64,000 bases of DNA from Clostridia bacterium (lineage in GTDB: Bacteria; Bacillota; Limnochordia; DTU080; RSA5). Below, piece after piece: positions 1 through 9,164 of the stretch. How positions within the stretch are numbered: position 1 is the stretch's first letter; each line of letters opens with the position of its first letter. Where the stretch lies: assembly GCA_002919235.1 (NCBI GenBank), contig PKEX01000011.1:78456-142455 (forward strand). Direction: 5' to 3'. Made by a program: the position numbers and the translations under genes. The notes under the pieces were generated by a model. That model saw only the letters and a program-made list of their open reading frames with translations, had not been told where the DNA came from and did no database searches.

Positions 1-292
1 CGCCGGGCTTCACCATGAGGTGATGGCGGATGGGAAGGACCACCTCGGCGGTGATGTACACCTCCACCTCGTGCACCAGGGCGTCCAAGGTGACCGCCAC
101 CGAGCCTTCAATGGAGTTCTCGATGGGCACCACCCCCCGGTCGAGGCGCCCCGCCTCCACGTCGGCCAGCACCTCCGGGATGGTCCGGTAAGGGATCAGC
201 GCCGCGGGTTCCGGCGGTTCCTGCGGGAACAGGCGAGCCGCCGCTTCCTCGGTGAACGTGCCGCGCGGGCCCAAGTATCCGACGTTCATCAT
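1..292 (-). CDS. pheA: prephenate dehydratase, partial (C-terminus beyond left edge)
   Basis: The minus-strand frame from the tandem ATG pair at 292/289 reads as the N-terminal third of a prephenate dehydratase, which converts prephenate to phenylpyruvate in phenylalanine synthesis. About 97 residues are visible. The family-typical opening GYLGPRGTFTEEAA and the motif VVPIENSIEGSV, which forms part of the substrate pocket, are both present. A GGAGG ribosome-binding site lies 10 nt upstream of 292. The gene follows lipM by about 50 nt in the same direction, so it is probably the last visible gene of the gcv operon. The ACT regulatory domain expected at the C-terminus is outside the window. Confidence 0.88.
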   Translation of the reverse strand, partial: MMNVGYLGPRGTFTEEAAARLFPQEPPEPAALIPYRTIPEVLADVEAGRLDRGVVPIENSIEGSVAVTLDALVHEVEVYITAEVVLPIRHHLMVKPG

Positions 293-343
293 GCACGCCT
301 TGCCTCCGTAGCCTCGCTGGGCGTGAGCGCCGCTGGCCCCGGC

Positions 344-1216
344 TCACGCCGGATAGGTCCTGCCGCTTCGCCGGTGCCAGTCGAGGCGGGCATACTTCTC
401 CCGGGCCAGCTCCTCCGCGGTCTTCTCTTCCCGCTCGGTGAGCGCGCCCTCGCGGAACTCGACGCCCAGCTCCTCCCCAATTCCCCCCGCCACCGCCGCG
501 GCCACCTCGTGAAACGGGACCTCGCGCCCCAGCGCCTCCCAAAGCGAGGTGGCCTTGGCGGCAAAGGCCGCCTTGGCCCGGGCCCGCGCCGCCTCGTCCG
601 GAAACTTGAGACAGGCGAAAAGGGCACCGGCATCCAGGGCCAGGGGGATGGATCCGTGCTGAAGCAAGACCCCGAAACGCCGCACTTGGGCGCTGCCCAC
701 CAGCTTCTTGCCGCCGGCGGTGAGCTCGTACCACGACGGCGCGTCGAAGCACGCCGCCGAAAGGCCACGGCGGCCCGGGGCGTCCGTCCGCTGCCGACCC
801 TCGGCCAGCCTTGTCTCAAGGCCCAGCGAGGCGAGACCGCGCGCCAGGCCCCGACTGATGGCGCGGTACGACTCCGTGATGCCTTGCGGGACGATCCCGC
901 TGGCTTCGGGCAGGACCAATGAGTAGGTCACTTCGACGCCGTGCAGGACTGCCCTGCCTCCGGTGGGCCGGCGGACGACGTCGACGCCCAGGCGGCGGCA
1001 GGCGTCCAAGTCCACCTCGGCTGCGTCTTGAAAGCAGCCCAGCGAGAGGGCGTGGGGGTTCCAGCCGTAAAAGCGCAGGGTGGGCGGGCCCCCGGAGGCC
1101 ACCGAATGCAGGATAGCCTCGTCGATCCCCATGTTGAGCGCGCCGGGGTGCGCGCCGGTGTAAAGCAGCCTCCATTCCACGGCAGGCCTTCCCCCCACAG
1201 GGGCCCGAGAGGTCAT
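344..1216 (-). CDS. lipM: octanoyl-[GcvH]/lipoate transferase, LipM type
   Basis: A 290-residue member of the BPL/LplA/LipB fold, most like Bacillus LipM, which moves octanoate from acyl carrier protein to GcvH. Visible motifs are [11 protein letters not shown] (residues 82-92), the [11 protein letters not shown] segment holding the presumed acyl-accepting Cys156, the following [10 protein letters not shown] with a conserved lysine (171), and VLLQHGSI. The ATG at 1216 overlaps the gcvPB stop as ATGA, implying translational coupling. A longer reading frame upstream is an extension into gcvPB and was rejected. Position in the glycine-cleavage operon fits a role in lipoylating the GcvH encoded four genes upstream. 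LplA-like lipoate ligase activity is a less likely alternative. Confidence 0.85.
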   Translation of the reverse strand: MTSRAPVGGRPAVEWRLLYTGAHPGALNMGIDEAILHSVASGGPPTLRFYGWNPHALSLGCFQDAAEVDLDACRRLGVDVVRRPTGGRAVLHGVEVTYSLVLPEASGIVPQGITESYRAISRGLARGLASLGLETRLAEGRQRTDAPGRRGLSAACFDAPSWYELTAGGKKLVGSAQVRRFGVLLQHGSIPLALDAGALFACLKFPDEAARARAKAAFAAKATSLWEALGREVPFHEVAAAVAGGIGEELGVEFREGALTEREEKTAEELAREKYARLDWHRRSGRTYPA

Positions 1217-2697
1217 ACGCTGGCCGGCCCGCCGTCCCCCGGCGGCCGCCAGCGCAGGACGGGATGGCGCGCCGCCCGGGTCTCGTCCAGCCGGCCTACA
1301 GGCGTGGTGTGCGGGGCGGTCCTCACGGTCTCGGGATCCTCCTCCGCCTCTTTCGCGATGGCGATCAACGCGTCCGCCAAGGCGTCCAGCGCTTCGAGGG
1401 GCTCCGTCTCCGTGGGCTCGATCATGATGGCTTCGTCCACGATGAGAGGGAAATAGATGGTGGGCGCGTGGATCCCGTAGTCCAAGAGGCGTTTCGCGAC
1501 GTCCACCGTGCGGACGCCCCGTTCTTTCTGGCGGCGTCCGGAGAGGACGAACTCGTGCATGCACCGGCGCGGGTACGGCAGGTCGAAGTACGGCGAAAGC
1601 CGGGCCAAGAGGTAGTTGGCGTGCAGCACGGCGTGTTCGCTCACCCTGCGGAGGCCGTCGGGGCCCAGGGCGCGGATGTAGGCGTACGCCCGGACCAAGA
1701 CGCCGAAGTTGCCGTAGAACGAGCGGATCCGGCCCACCGCCTCCGGCCGGTGGCGTTCCAGGTAGAACGTGCCGTCCGGCCGGCGCTCCACCGTAGGTAC
1801 CGGCAGGAAGCGGGCTAGCTCCTGCGTGACCGCGACGGGTCCCGCCCCCGGACCGCCTCCGCCGTGGGGCGTAGAAAAGGTCTTGTGCAGGTTGAAGTGG
1901 ACGATGTCAAACCCCATGTCCCCGGGGCGGGAGATGCCCAAGATGGCATTGGCGTTGGCTCCGTCGTAGTAGAGAAGGCCTCCGGCGTCGTGGACCACCT
2001 GGGCGATGGCCGCGATGTTCTCGTCGAAGAGGCCGAGGGTGTTGGGATTGGTGAGCATCAAGCCGGCGGTGTTGGGGCCCGCCTTCCGCTTGACCTCCTC
2101 GAGGTCCATCCCGCCCCGGGCGTCCGACGGGATCTCCACCACCCGGTAGCCGCACATGGCGGCGCTGGCCGGGTTGGTGCCGTGCGCCGAATCGGGAATG
2201 AGAATCTCGCTGCGGTGTCCCTCTCCCCTGGATTCGTGGTAGGCGCGAATGAGCATCAGGCCCAGCAGCTCGCCGTGCGCGCCGGCCGCGGGCGTGAGCG
2301 TCGCCCGGTGCAGCCCTGCGATCTCGCACAGGAAGCGCTCCAGGTGGTACATGAGCTCCAGGGCGCCCTGGACGCTCTCTTCGGGCTGGTACGGGTGGAG
2401 CCGCCGGAAGCCGGGCAGGCTCGCGGCCTCCTCTCCCGCCTTGGGATTGTACTTCATGGTGCACGAGCCCAGAGGATAGATCCCCACGTCCACGGCGTAG
2501 TTCCGCCGGGAGAGGCGGACGTAGTGGCGGATCACTTCCACCTCGGACAGCTCGGGCAGGGGCGCCGGCTCCCGGCGCAGGCTCTCAGGAGGGAGGGCCT
2601 CCTCCAAGGGGATCTCCGGCACGTCGCACGGGGCGAAGCGGAACCCTCTCCGCCCCGGAGCCCCGGATTCGAAAAGCAGCGGGACCGTCTCTCGCAT
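1213..2697 (-). CDS. gcvPB: glycine dehydrogenase (decarboxylating) subunit 2
   Basis: A 494-residue P-protein subunit 2, the PLP-binding half of the split glycine decarboxylase found in Bacillota and archaea. The PLP lysine lies in the segment [17 protein letters not shown]. Other family marks are [13 protein letters not shown] near the N-terminus and [11 protein letters not shown]. The ATG at 2697 is chosen because AAGGAGGG lies about 10 nt upstream and the downstream sequence begins like the family; an in-frame extension to 2847 lies inside gcvPA. It pairs with GcvPA, passes the aminomethyl group to GcvH, and overlaps lipM by 4 nt. Confidence 0.94.
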   Translation of the reverse strand: MRETVPLLFESGAPGRRGFRFAPCDVPEIPLEEALPPESLRREPAPLPELSEVEVIRHYVRLSRRNYAVDVGIYPLGSCTMKYNPKAGEEAASLPGFRRLHPYQPEESVQGALELMYHLERFLCEIAGLHRATLTPAAGAHGELLGLMLIRAYHESRGEGHRSEILIPDSAHGTNPASAAMCGYRVVEIPSDARGGMDLEEVKRKAGPNTAGLMLTNPNTLGLFDENIAAIAQVVHDAGGLLYYDGANANAILGISRPGDMGFDIVHFNLHKTFSTPHGGGGPGAGPVAVTQELARFLPVPTVERRPDGTFYLERHRPEAVGRIRSFYGNFGVLVRAYAYIRALGPDGLRRVSEHAVLHANYLLARLSPYFDLPYPRRCMHEFVLSGRRQKERGVRTVDVAKRLLDYGIHAPTIYFPLIVDEAIMIEPTETEPLEALDALADALIAIAKEAEEDPETVRTAPHTTPVGRLDETRAARHPVLRWRPPGDGGPASV

Positions 2698-2713
2698 CGG
2701 TTGGGGCCCTCCT

Positions 2714-4090
2714 TCACTCCTCCAGGCTCTCGGCCAGCGCCTCGACGAACCGGTCGATCTCCTCGCGGCTTCTGGCCTCCGTCGCGCAGACCAGCAGCGC
2801 GCCCTGGGGCTCCAGGCCCACCTGCGAAAAGGCGGGTCCTGCCACAAAGCCCCGGTCCAGGAGCCGCCGCTGCAGCTCCCGGGCGGCGAGATCCGTTTCG
2901 ATCACAAACTCCTTGAAAAACGGCTGGTTCCAGCGGCGGCGCAGGCCCCGCCCGCCGGCGCGCGCCTTCAGCCGGGCCTCCAGGTAATGGGCCTTTTGGA
3001 ACGAAAGGTAGGCCGCCTCCCGCAGCCCTTCCTTGCCGACCAGCGCCAGGTAGACGCTGGCTGCCAGGGCGTTGAGGGCTTGGTTGGTGCAGATGTTGGA
3101 CGTGGCCCGGTGGCGGCGGATGTGCTGCTCCCGGGCCTGGAGCGTCAAGACGTAGCCCCGCCGGCCCTCGCTGTCCACCGTCTCGCCCACGATGCGCCCG
3201 GGGATGCGGCGCACCAGCTCCTGCTTGGCCGCGAGGAAGCCCAGATAGGGACCGCCGAAGGAGAGGCTGTTGCCCAGCGCCTGCCCCTCGCCCACCGCGA
3301 TGTCGGCGCCGTAGGCGCCCGGCGGCTCGAGGAGTCCCAGCGAGATGGGGTCCACCGCCGCCACCAGCAGCCCGCCGGCGGCGTGCACCGCGTCCGCCGC
3401 CTCCTGCATGGGTTCGAGGTGGCCGTAGAAGTTGGGGTGCTGCATGAGCAGGCCGGCCACGTCGCTCCCCAGCCGCTCGTCCAGGGCCGCCAGGTCGACG
3501 GCGCCTTCCGGGGCCGGCACCGTGTCCACGGCGATGCCCTGGTGCCGCAGATAGGTCTCGACCACCGCCCGGTATTCGGGATGGACGCTCTCGGGCACCA
3601 GAACCCGCTCCCGTCCCGTCTGCGAGCAGGCCATGATCAGCCCCTCGGCCGCGGCGGAAGCCCCGTCGTACATGGAGGCGTTGGCGATGTCGAGCCCGGT
3701 GAGCTGGCAGATGAGGGTCTGAAACTCAAAGATGGACTGGAGCACGCCTTGGGTGATCTCCGCTTGGTAGGGAGTGTACGAGGTGTAAAACTCCGAACGC
3801 GAGATGACCGTCCCGACCGCGCTGGGAATCACGTGGTCGTAGGCGCCGCCCCCGGCAAAGCAGACCAGCTCGTCCACGTGGCGGTTCTTGCCGGCCAGTT
3901 CCCGCATGTGAGCCAGCAGCTGGTACTCGGAAAGGCCCTCCGGCAGGGCAAGGCGCCCTTGAAAGCGCAGCGCCTCCGGGATGTCCGCGAAGAGCTCGTC
4001 CACCGAGCTCACGCCGATGGCTCGCAGCATGTGCGCCTTCTGTTCGTCAGTGGTGGGGATGAAGTCCAACGAGGAGTCACGCCTCTCCAA
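2714..4090 (-). CDS. gcvPA: glycine dehydrogenase (decarboxylating) subunit 1
   Basis: A 458-residue P-protein subunit 1, partner of GcvPB. Recognisable segments are [29 protein letters not shown] and [14 protein letters not shown], all typical of GcvPA, with [11 protein letters not shown] and [10 protein letters not shown] further on. The best start is TTG at 4090, overlapping the end of gcvH by 14 nt. A second TTG seven codons downstream would give a start closer to the usual family N-terminus (FIPTTDEQK), so the first residues are uncertain. Length is normal for the family. Confidence 0.93.
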   Translation of the reverse strand: MERRDSSLDFIPTTDEQKAHMLRAIGVSSVDELFADIPEALRFQGRLALPEGLSEYQLLAHMRELAGKNRHVDELVCFAGGGAYDHVIPSAVGTVISRSEFYTSYTPYQAEITQGVLQSIFEFQTLICQLTGLDIANASMYDGASAAAEGLIMACSQTGRERVLVPESVHPEYRAVVETYLRHQGIAVDTVPAPEGAVDLAALDERLGSDVAGLLMQHPNFYGHLEPMQEAADAVHAAGGLLVAAVDPISLGLLEPPGAYGADIAVGEGQALGNSLSFGGPYLGFLAAKQELVRRIPGRIVGETVDSEGRRGYVLTLQAREQHIRRHRATSNICTNQALNALAASVYLALVGKEGLREAAYLSFQKAHYLEARLKARAGGRGLRRRWNQPFFKEFVIETDLAARELQRRLLDRGFVAGPAFSQVGLEPQGALLVCATEARSREEIDRFVEALAESLEE

Positions 4091-4460
4091 TGTGGGCCTT
4101 GTATTCGGCGGCCGTCAGCAGCCCGTCCGCCTGGCCGGGATCGTCCATCTCGATGACGGCGATCCAGCCTCTCCCGTAGGGATCTTCGTTGATCAGCTCA
4201 GGCTGGTCTTCCAGGGCGCTGTTCACTTCGACGATCCGGCCGCTGACCGGCGCGTAGATGTCCGACACCGACTTGACCGACTCCACCACGGCGATGCTCT
4301 GGCCCGCGCTCACGGCGTCGCCCGCGGCGGGAAGCTCCACGAAGACCACGTCCCCCAGCTGGTGCTGGGCGTAGTGCGTGACGCCGACCCGGGCCAGCCG
4401 CCCGTCTTCCAGCCGGAGCCACTCGTGTTCCTTGGTGTACTTCAGTTCCTCGGGATACAA
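4077..4460 (-). CDS. gcvH: glycine cleavage system H protein
   Basis: A 127-residue lipoyl-carrier protein that shuttles the aminomethyl group between the P, T and L proteins. The lipoylated lysine is in the ESVKSVSDIYAPVSG segment, about halfway along. The start is TTG at 4460, preceded by AAGGAGGG 8-9 nt upstream. It sits 23 nt after gcvT and overlaps gcvPA. Its lipoyl group is probably installed through the LipM encoded in the same operon. No lpd (L protein) gene is in the window. Confidence 0.95.
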   Translation of the reverse strand: MYPEELKYTKEHEWLRLEDGRLARVGVTHYAQHQLGDVVFVELPAAGDAVSAGQSIAVVESVKSVSDIYAPVSGRIVEVNSALEDQPELINEDPYGRGWIAVIEMDDPGQADGLLTAAEYKAHIGEA

Positions 4461-4483
4461 CGCAAGCCCTCCTTACGGTGGGT

Positions 4484-5590
4484 TTACGGGCGCGGGAGGA
4501 AGCGGCCCTCGACCACCCGGGCGCGCCGGAGCCTCCCGCGGATGTCCACCGAGATCTCGGCGCCCGCCTCCAGGGCCAGGGCCGCCGGTACGTATCCCAT
4601 GCCGATCTCCTTCTCCAGCGTCGGGGAGAACGAGCCGCTGGTCACCCAGCCCACTTCACGGCCCTGGTGCACGATGGGATAGCCGTGCCGCGGCACGCCC
4701 CGCTCCAGCATCTCAAAGCCGATGAGCCGCCGCGCGGCTCCCCGCTCCTGCTGGGCCAGCAGGGCCTCCCTGCCGACAAAATCGCCCTTATCAAATTTTA
4801 CGGCGAACCCGAGACCCGCTTCCAAGGGAGAGATCTCTTCGGTGAGCTCGTTGCCGTACAACGGAAGGCGCGCCTCGAGCCGGAGGGTGTCCCGGGCTCC
4901 GAGCCCGGCGGGGACCAGGCCGTCTGCCTGCCCTACCTGGAGCAGGCGGTCCCAAAGGTTCGCTGCGGCCTCCGCATCCAGATAGAGCTCAAACCCGTCC
5001 TCTCCCGTGTACCCGGTGCGGGAGACCAGGATGGCTGCCCCGTGCGCATGGACGGTCCGGGCCCAAAACGAGGGCAAGTCCGAAAAATCCTGCTCCAGAG
5101 CGCGCCCGACGATGGTTTGGCTGCGGGGCCCCTGTACGGCGATGAGGGCCGTCTCGCTGCTCTCGTCCCGCAGCGTCACCCGGCCCCGGAGCCGGGCGCG
5201 GGCCCACTCCCGCACCTTGTCGGTGTTGGCCGCGTTGACCACCAGGAGGTAATCCCGGGGCCCCAGCCGGTAGAGGAGGCAGTCGTCGACGACGCCGCCC
5301 CGTTCGTTGCAGAGGAGCGTGTACTGCCCCTTCCCCGGCTCCAGGCGGAAGACGTCGTTGGTGGTGAGCTGCTGCAGGTTTTCGGCGGCATCGGGGCCTT
5401 CAAAGCGCAGCTCGCCCATGTGGCAAAGGTCAAAGAGGCCCGCGGCCGTCCTCACGGCCCGGTGCTCGGCGAGGACGCCCGAGTACTGGACGGGCATCCA
5501 AAAGCCGGCGAACTCGATCATCCGGGCCCCCAGCTCAAGGTGCCGGCCGGCCAGGGGAGTGCGCTTGGGCTCTTCGGCGCTGGCCGTCAT
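4484..5590 (-). CDS. gcvT: aminomethyltransferase (glycine cleavage T protein)
   Basis: A 368-residue T protein that transfers the methylene carbon from aminomethyl-GcvH to tetrahydrofolate, releasing ammonia. Family marks include LGARMIEFAGFWMPVQY near the N-terminus, LFDLCHMGELRFEG, LTTNDVFRLEPGKGQYT and RTGYTGEDGFELY. The C-terminal barrel domain ends with MGYVPAAL. The ATG at 5590 has a GGGGGCGG purine run about 5 nt upstream. It is the first gene of the operon. The leader upstream was checked for a glycine riboswitch core and none was recognised. Confidence 0.95.
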   Translation of the reverse strand: MTASAEEPKRTPLAGRHLELGARMIEFAGFWMPVQYSGVLAEHRAVRTAAGLFDLCHMGELRFEGPDAAENLQQLTTNDVFRLEPGKGQYTLLCNERGGVVDDCLLYRLGPRDYLLVVNAANTDKVREWARARLRGRVTLRDESSETALIAVQGPRSQTIVGRALEQDFSDLPSFWARTVHAHGAAILVSRTGYTGEDGFELYLDAEAAANLWDRLLQVGQADGLVPAGLGARDTLRLEARLPLYGNELTEEISPLEAGLGFAVKFDKGDFVGREALLAQQERGAARRLIGFEMLERGVPRHGYPIVHQGREVGWVTSGSFSPTLEKEIGMGYVPAALALEAGAEISVDIRGRLRRARVVEGRFLPRP

Positions 5591-5702
5591 GCCCGCCGCC
5601 CCCTTTTGTGTGAGGTGGTCGCTCCATACCTTTGGCAGCCGCCGGCGATTCCCTGCGGGCGTCCCGGCTCATCGCGGGGCCGCCGGGCCGCCGCCCCGGG
5701 TG

Positions 5703-5731
5703 TCACAGCCCGGCGGGCTGTGCTGTATAAT
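5703..5731 (+). promoter_or_regulatory. candidate promoter upstream of a small ORF
   Basis: A perfect TATAAT lies at 5726-5731, with a weak -35 candidate (TCACAG, 5703-5708) 17 bp upstream. It points toward the 27-codon ORF at 5784. It lies between two minus-strand operons, where no other plus-strand gene exists. The weak -35 keeps confidence low. Confidence 0.4.
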
Positions 5732-5783
5732 GCATCGCTCAGAAATCCCGTCGATCTCTTGCCCGACGAGGGGGCGTCGCGTG

Positions 5784-5867
5784 ATGTTGCTTAGGCTGCT
5801 GGGCGCTGTGATCAACCCCATTCTCAAATGGCGCGGCAAGACCGTGCTCATCATCAAGAGGCGCTAG
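5784..5867 (+). CDS. possible small basic membrane-active peptide (27 aa)
   Basis: A 27-codon ORF beginning ATG (with an in-frame GTG directly before it) and ending TAG. It has a GAGGGGGC purine run 8-10 nt upstream and a TATAAT box about 50 nt upstream. The peptide has a leucine/valine-rich N-terminal half (MLLRLLGAVINPILKW) followed by a lysine/arginine-rich C-terminus ending IIKRR, so it could be an amphipathic or membrane-associated peptide. It lies alone between gcvT and sucD on the opposite strand. I do not recognise a family, and chance occurrence in an intergenic stretch is possible. Confidence 0.4.
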   Translation: MLLRLLGAVINPILKWRGKTVLIIKRR

Positions 5868-5935
5868 GCACAGGATACTCCGCCGTCGCGATCTTATGTG
5901 CGCTTCGCCCGGGAAAGGCGAAGAGCGCCGGCCGC

Positions 5936-6805
5936 TCAGCGCGGCAGGCGCTCTTCGATCAAGTCGGCGATCTGGTTGATGGTGTCGGCCACGGGTACGC
6001 CCGCGCCGGCCAGGGCTTCAATCTTGCTCTCCGCCGTCCCGGTCTTTCCGGAGATGATGGCGCCTGCATGACCCATCCGCTTGCCGGGCGGGGCGGTGCG
6101 GCCCGAGATGAAGCCCACCACCGGTTTGGTCATGCTCTTGATGTACTCCGCCGCCTCTTCCTCGTCGGAGCCCCCGATCTCGCCGATCATCACCACGGCC
6201 TCGGTTTCGGGGTCCGCCTCAAACAGCTTGAGCACGTCGATGAACCGCGTGCCGATGATGGGGTCGCCCCCGATGCCAACGCAGGTGGACTGCCCGATGC
6301 CCCGGGTCGAGAGCTCGTTCACCACCTCGTAGGTGAGGGTGCCGCTGCGGGAGACGATTCCCACGGGACCCGGCCGGAAAATGGACCCGGGGAGGATGCC
6401 CACCAGCGACTTCCCCGGCGAGATGAGGCCGGGGCAGTTGGGCCCCACCAGCCGCGTCCCCTTGGCCCGGGCGTACGCCGTCACTTGCAGCATTTCGTGG
6501 ATGGGGATCCACTCCGTGATGCACACCACCAGGCGAATGCCGGCGTCAATCGCCTCGATCACGGCGTCCGCGGCGAAGCGGGGCGGCACGAAGACGATGC
6601 TGGTGTTGACGCCCTCTTTCTCCACCGCCTCCCGCACCGTGTTGTAAACGGGCACGCCTTCCACCCGCTCCCCGCCCTTGCCGGGCGTCACGCCCGCGAC
6701 CACCTTGGTGCCGTAGACCAGCATCTGTTTGGTGTGAAAGGCGCCTTCGCGGCCGGTGATTCCCTGCACCAACACGCGCGTCTCGGTATCGATCAATATG
6801 CTCAA
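5936..6805 (-). CDS. sucD: succinate-CoA ligase, alpha subunit
   Basis: A 289-residue alpha subunit of succinyl-CoA synthetase, the TCA-cycle enzyme making ATP or GTP from succinyl-CoA. The N-terminal Rossmann CoA-binding part has [13 protein letters not shown]. The ligase part has [20 protein letters not shown] and GHAGAIISG, which holds the phosphorylated histidine. The start is TTG at 6805 with AGGAGG about 11 nt upstream. It follows sucC by 43 nt. Just past its stop, 5900-5928 can fold as an imperfect hairpin with no T-run, so termination there is doubtful. Confidence 0.95.
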   Translation of the reverse strand: MSILIDTETRVLVQGITGREGAFHTKQMLVYGTKVVAGVTPGKGGERVEGVPVYNTVREAVEKEGVNTSIVFVPPRFAADAVIEAIDAGIRLVVCITEWIPIHEMLQVTAYARAKGTRLVGPNCPGLISPGKSLVGILPGSIFRPGPVGIVSRSGTLTYEVVNELSTRGIGQSTCVGIGGDPIIGTRFIDVLKLFEADPETEAVVMIGEIGGSDEEEAAEYIKSMTKPVVGFISGRTAPPGKRMGHAGAIISGKTGTAESKIEALAGAGVPVADTINQIADLIEERLPR

Positions 6806-6848
6806 GGTGTGTGAGACCTCCTCGAAAAAGCTTTCCCGGGCCTGCGGC

Positions 6849-7994
6849 TCACCCTCTGGCGAGCTCGACCGCTTTTCTCGCCGCCTCTTGGAAGCTCTCC
6901 GCCGTCTCCAGCCTTACGCCTCCCAAGTCGGCGGCGGCCAAGAGTTCGCGCCCCTCCTTGGCCCGGGTGCCCGCCAGCCGCACCACGATGGGCACCTTGA
7001 CCTCCATCTCTTGAATCACCGAAAGGAGCCCCTTGGCCACCTCGTCGCAGCGGGTGATACCGCCGAAGACGTTGATCAGAATGGACTTCACGGCCGGGTC
7101 GGAGAGGATCAAGCTGAGGCCGTTGCGCACCACTTCCGCCTGGGCGCCGCCGCCGATGTCCAAGAAGTTGGCGGCCCTGCCGCCGCTGCGCTGGATCATG
7201 TCCAGCGTGGTCATGACCAGGCCTGCGCCGTTGCCGACGATGCCCACTTCGCCGTCGAGCTTCACGTAGGAGAGCCCGAGCTCTTTGGCCTTCTGTTCCA
7301 GTGGGTGCTCCGCCTGTTCGTCGACGCCCTTGGCGTCAGGATGGCGGAAGCTCGCGTTGTCGTCGGTCTCCATCTTGCCGTCCAGAGCGACCAGTTGGCC
7401 GCTGCCCACGAGGGCCAGCGGGTTGATCTCTACCAGGATGGCGTCCTGCTCTTTGAAGACGCGGAACACCTTTTCAATGAGGGCTGACATGGGTTTGACC
7501 AGCTCGGCGGGGACCTGCGCCCGGTAGCACGCTTCGCGCACTTGGTAAGGGAGAAGGCCCAGCAGCGGATCGAGCCATACCTTGGCCACCTTTTCCGGCT
7601 GGGTTTCGGCCACTTCTTCAATGTCCATCCCGCCCGCCGAGGAGACGATGAGCACCGGCGCCTGCCTGGCCCGGTCGACGGTGATGCCCAGGTAAAACTC
7701 GGCCTGGATATCGGCAGCCGGCTCCACCAGCACCTCGTGGACGGGATAGCCCCGGATCTCCATGGAGAGGATCCGGGCCGCCTCCTTTTCCGCCTGGCCG
7801 GCATCGGCCACCACGGCCACCCCGCCGGCCTTGCCCCGGCCGCCGATGGGCACCTGGGCTTTCACCACCGCCTTGCCACCCAGCTCTTCGGCGATGGCCC
7901 GCGCCTCTCCGGGGCTTTTCGCCACCTTGCCCCGGGGGGTGGGGATGCCCGCCGCGGCGAAGATCTCCTTGGCCTGGTATTCAAGGAATTTCAC
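6849..7994 (-). CDS. sucC: succinate-CoA ligase, beta subunit
   Basis: A 381-residue ATP-grasp beta subunit. The start is placed at GTG 7994, eight codons inside the longest frame, because GGAGGT sits 7 nt upstream and the protein then opens [11 protein letters not shown] like the family. The ATP-grasp core includes [14 protein letters not shown]. The C-terminal domain has the family segment [13 protein letters not shown] near residue 310. It forms the alpha/beta complex with SucD encoded downstream. Nucleotide specificity (ADP or GDP) cannot be decided by eye. Confidence 0.95.
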   Translation of the reverse strand: MKFLEYQAKEIFAAAGIPTPRGKVAKSPGEARAIAEELGGKAVVKAQVPIGGRGKAGGVAVVADAGQAEKEAARILSMEIRGYPVHEVLVEPAADIQAEFYLGITVDRARQAPVLIVSSAGGMDIEEVAETQPEKVAKVWLDPLLGLLPYQVREACYRAQVPAELVKPMSALIEKVFRVFKEQDAILVEINPLALVGSGQLVALDGKMETDDNASFRHPDAKGVDEQAEHPLEQKAKELGLSYVKLDGEVGIVGNGAGLVMTTLDMIQRSGGRAANFLDIGGGAQAEVVRNGLSLILSDPAVKSILINVFGGITRCDEVAKGLLSVIQEMEVKVPIVVRLAGTRAKEGRELLAAADLGGVRLETAESFQEAARKAVELARG

Positions 7995-8033
7995 TGGCCT
8001 GACCTCCACTTCTCGCAAGTGTCCACACGTGAA

Positions 8034-8055
8034 GGCCCCGGCGACCGCCGGGGCC
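8034..8055 (-). terminator. GC-rich hairpin after ilvE
   Basis: A 9-bp perfect stem (GGCCCCGGC / GCCGGGGCC) with a 4-nt loop lies between ilvE and sucC. On the minus strand only CTTC follows, so it lacks a proper U-tract. It may be a weak terminator or an RNA-stabilising hairpin. Confidence 0.4.
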
Positions 8056-8129
8056 GTCTGGCGCCTGATCCCGGTCCGGTGCCCCGCGCCCCCTCTTACG
8101 TGCCGGAGGGGCCGCTGCCGGCCGGCCGG

Positions 8130-9056
8130 TCATAGGCTGGCCTTGTAGACCGGCTGGCACCAGTGGCGGTACTTGGGTACCTTCCCTTTGACCACGTCGA
8201 AATAGAGCTGCTGGATCTTGCGGCTGATGGGGCCGATGCCGCCGTTTCCGATCACCCGGCGGTCGATCTCGGCGATGGGGCTCACCTGCGCCCCCGTGCC
8301 GACGAAGAAGGCTTCATCGGCGATGTAAAGCTCCGTCCGGTCGATCGGCCGTTCGATCACTTCGAGGCCGAGCTCCCGCGTCGCCAGCTCAATGATGGTG
8401 GCCCGGGTGATCCCTTCCAGGATGTCGTCGGTGACCGGCGGGGTGATCAACTTCCCTTTCCGCACGATGAAGAGGTTTTCGGCACTTCCCTCCGAGACGT
8501 GCCCGTCGGCCGTCAAGAAGATGCTCTCGTCGTAGCCGTCCAGCACGGCGTCAGACTTGGCCAGCGCCGCGTTGACGTACGCCCCGTTCACCTTGGCCCG
8601 CATGGGAATGGCGTTGTCGTCGATATGCCGCCACGAAGTCACCTTGACCCGCAGCCCCTTCTCGAGATCGAGGTAGGGGCCCATCGGCACCGCGAAGACC
8701 AGGAAGTCGTCTTCGAGGCCCGCGAGCTGAACGCCGATGCCCAGCTGGCTCTTATAGTAGATCGGGCGGATGTACATGTCCTCCCGGTCGTTGTTTTTCG
8801 CGAGGAGCTCCACGGTGATGCGGCAGAGATCGTCCACGGAGTAGGCGGGCGTGATCTGCAGGATCTTGCAGGACTGGAGGAGCCGCTCGTAGTGCTCCCT
8901 CATCCGGAAGATCAAGAGGTCCTGCTCCTCTTCCGACCAGTAGGCGCGGATGCCTTCAAAGACCGCGGTGCCGTACAGAAAGGCGTGGGTCTGCACGCTG
9001 ATCTTGGCCTCTTCCAGCGGGACGAAGGCTCCCTCAAAGAAGGCGTACCTGGCCAT
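8130..9056 (-). CDS. ilvE: branched-chain amino acid aminotransferase
   Basis: A 308-residue fold-type IV PLP aminotransferase that interconverts branched-chain amino acids and their 2-oxo acids with glutamate. The PLP lysine is expected at residue 155 in MRAKVNGAYVN. The family marks HAFLYGTAVFEGIRAY and VSEGSAENLFIVRKG are present. The ATG at 9056 has AGGAGG about 7 nt upstream. The gene stands alone, with 73 nt of spacing before a candidate hairpin. A D-amino-acid or aminodeoxychorismate relative is unlikely given the HAFLYG and EGSAEN combination. Confidence 0.92.
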   Translation of the reverse strand: MARYAFFEGAFVPLEEAKISVQTHAFLYGTAVFEGIRAYWSEEEQDLLIFRMREHYERLLQSCKILQITPAYSVDDLCRITVELLAKNNDREDMYIRPIYYKSQLGIGVQLAGLEDDFLVFAVPMGPYLDLEKGLRVKVTSWRHIDDNAIPMRAKVNGAYVNAALAKSDAVLDGYDESIFLTADGHVSEGSAENLFIVRKGKLITPPVTDDILEGITRATIIELATRELGLEVIERPIDRTELYIADEAFFVGTGAQVSPIAEIDRRVIGNGGIGPISRKIQQLYFDVVKGKVPKYRHWCQPVYKASL

Positions 9057-9164
9057 GTCGATCCTCCTACCAGTTGATCCCTGTGTTTTTCGTGGCCCGC
9101 TCCGCTGAACCCTTTCCCTGGTCCGCGGCTTCGGCGGTACCTGCTTTCGCCAGGATGAGATCCG

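Noticed and set aside
20..922. Plus-strand 300-codon frame at the left edge
   Set aside because: Lies opposite pheA and lipM, whose motifs are clear; no family marks.
5591..5935. Possible glycine riboswitch upstream of gcvT
   Set aside because: Looked for the conserved glycine-aptamer core on the minus strand and did not find it.
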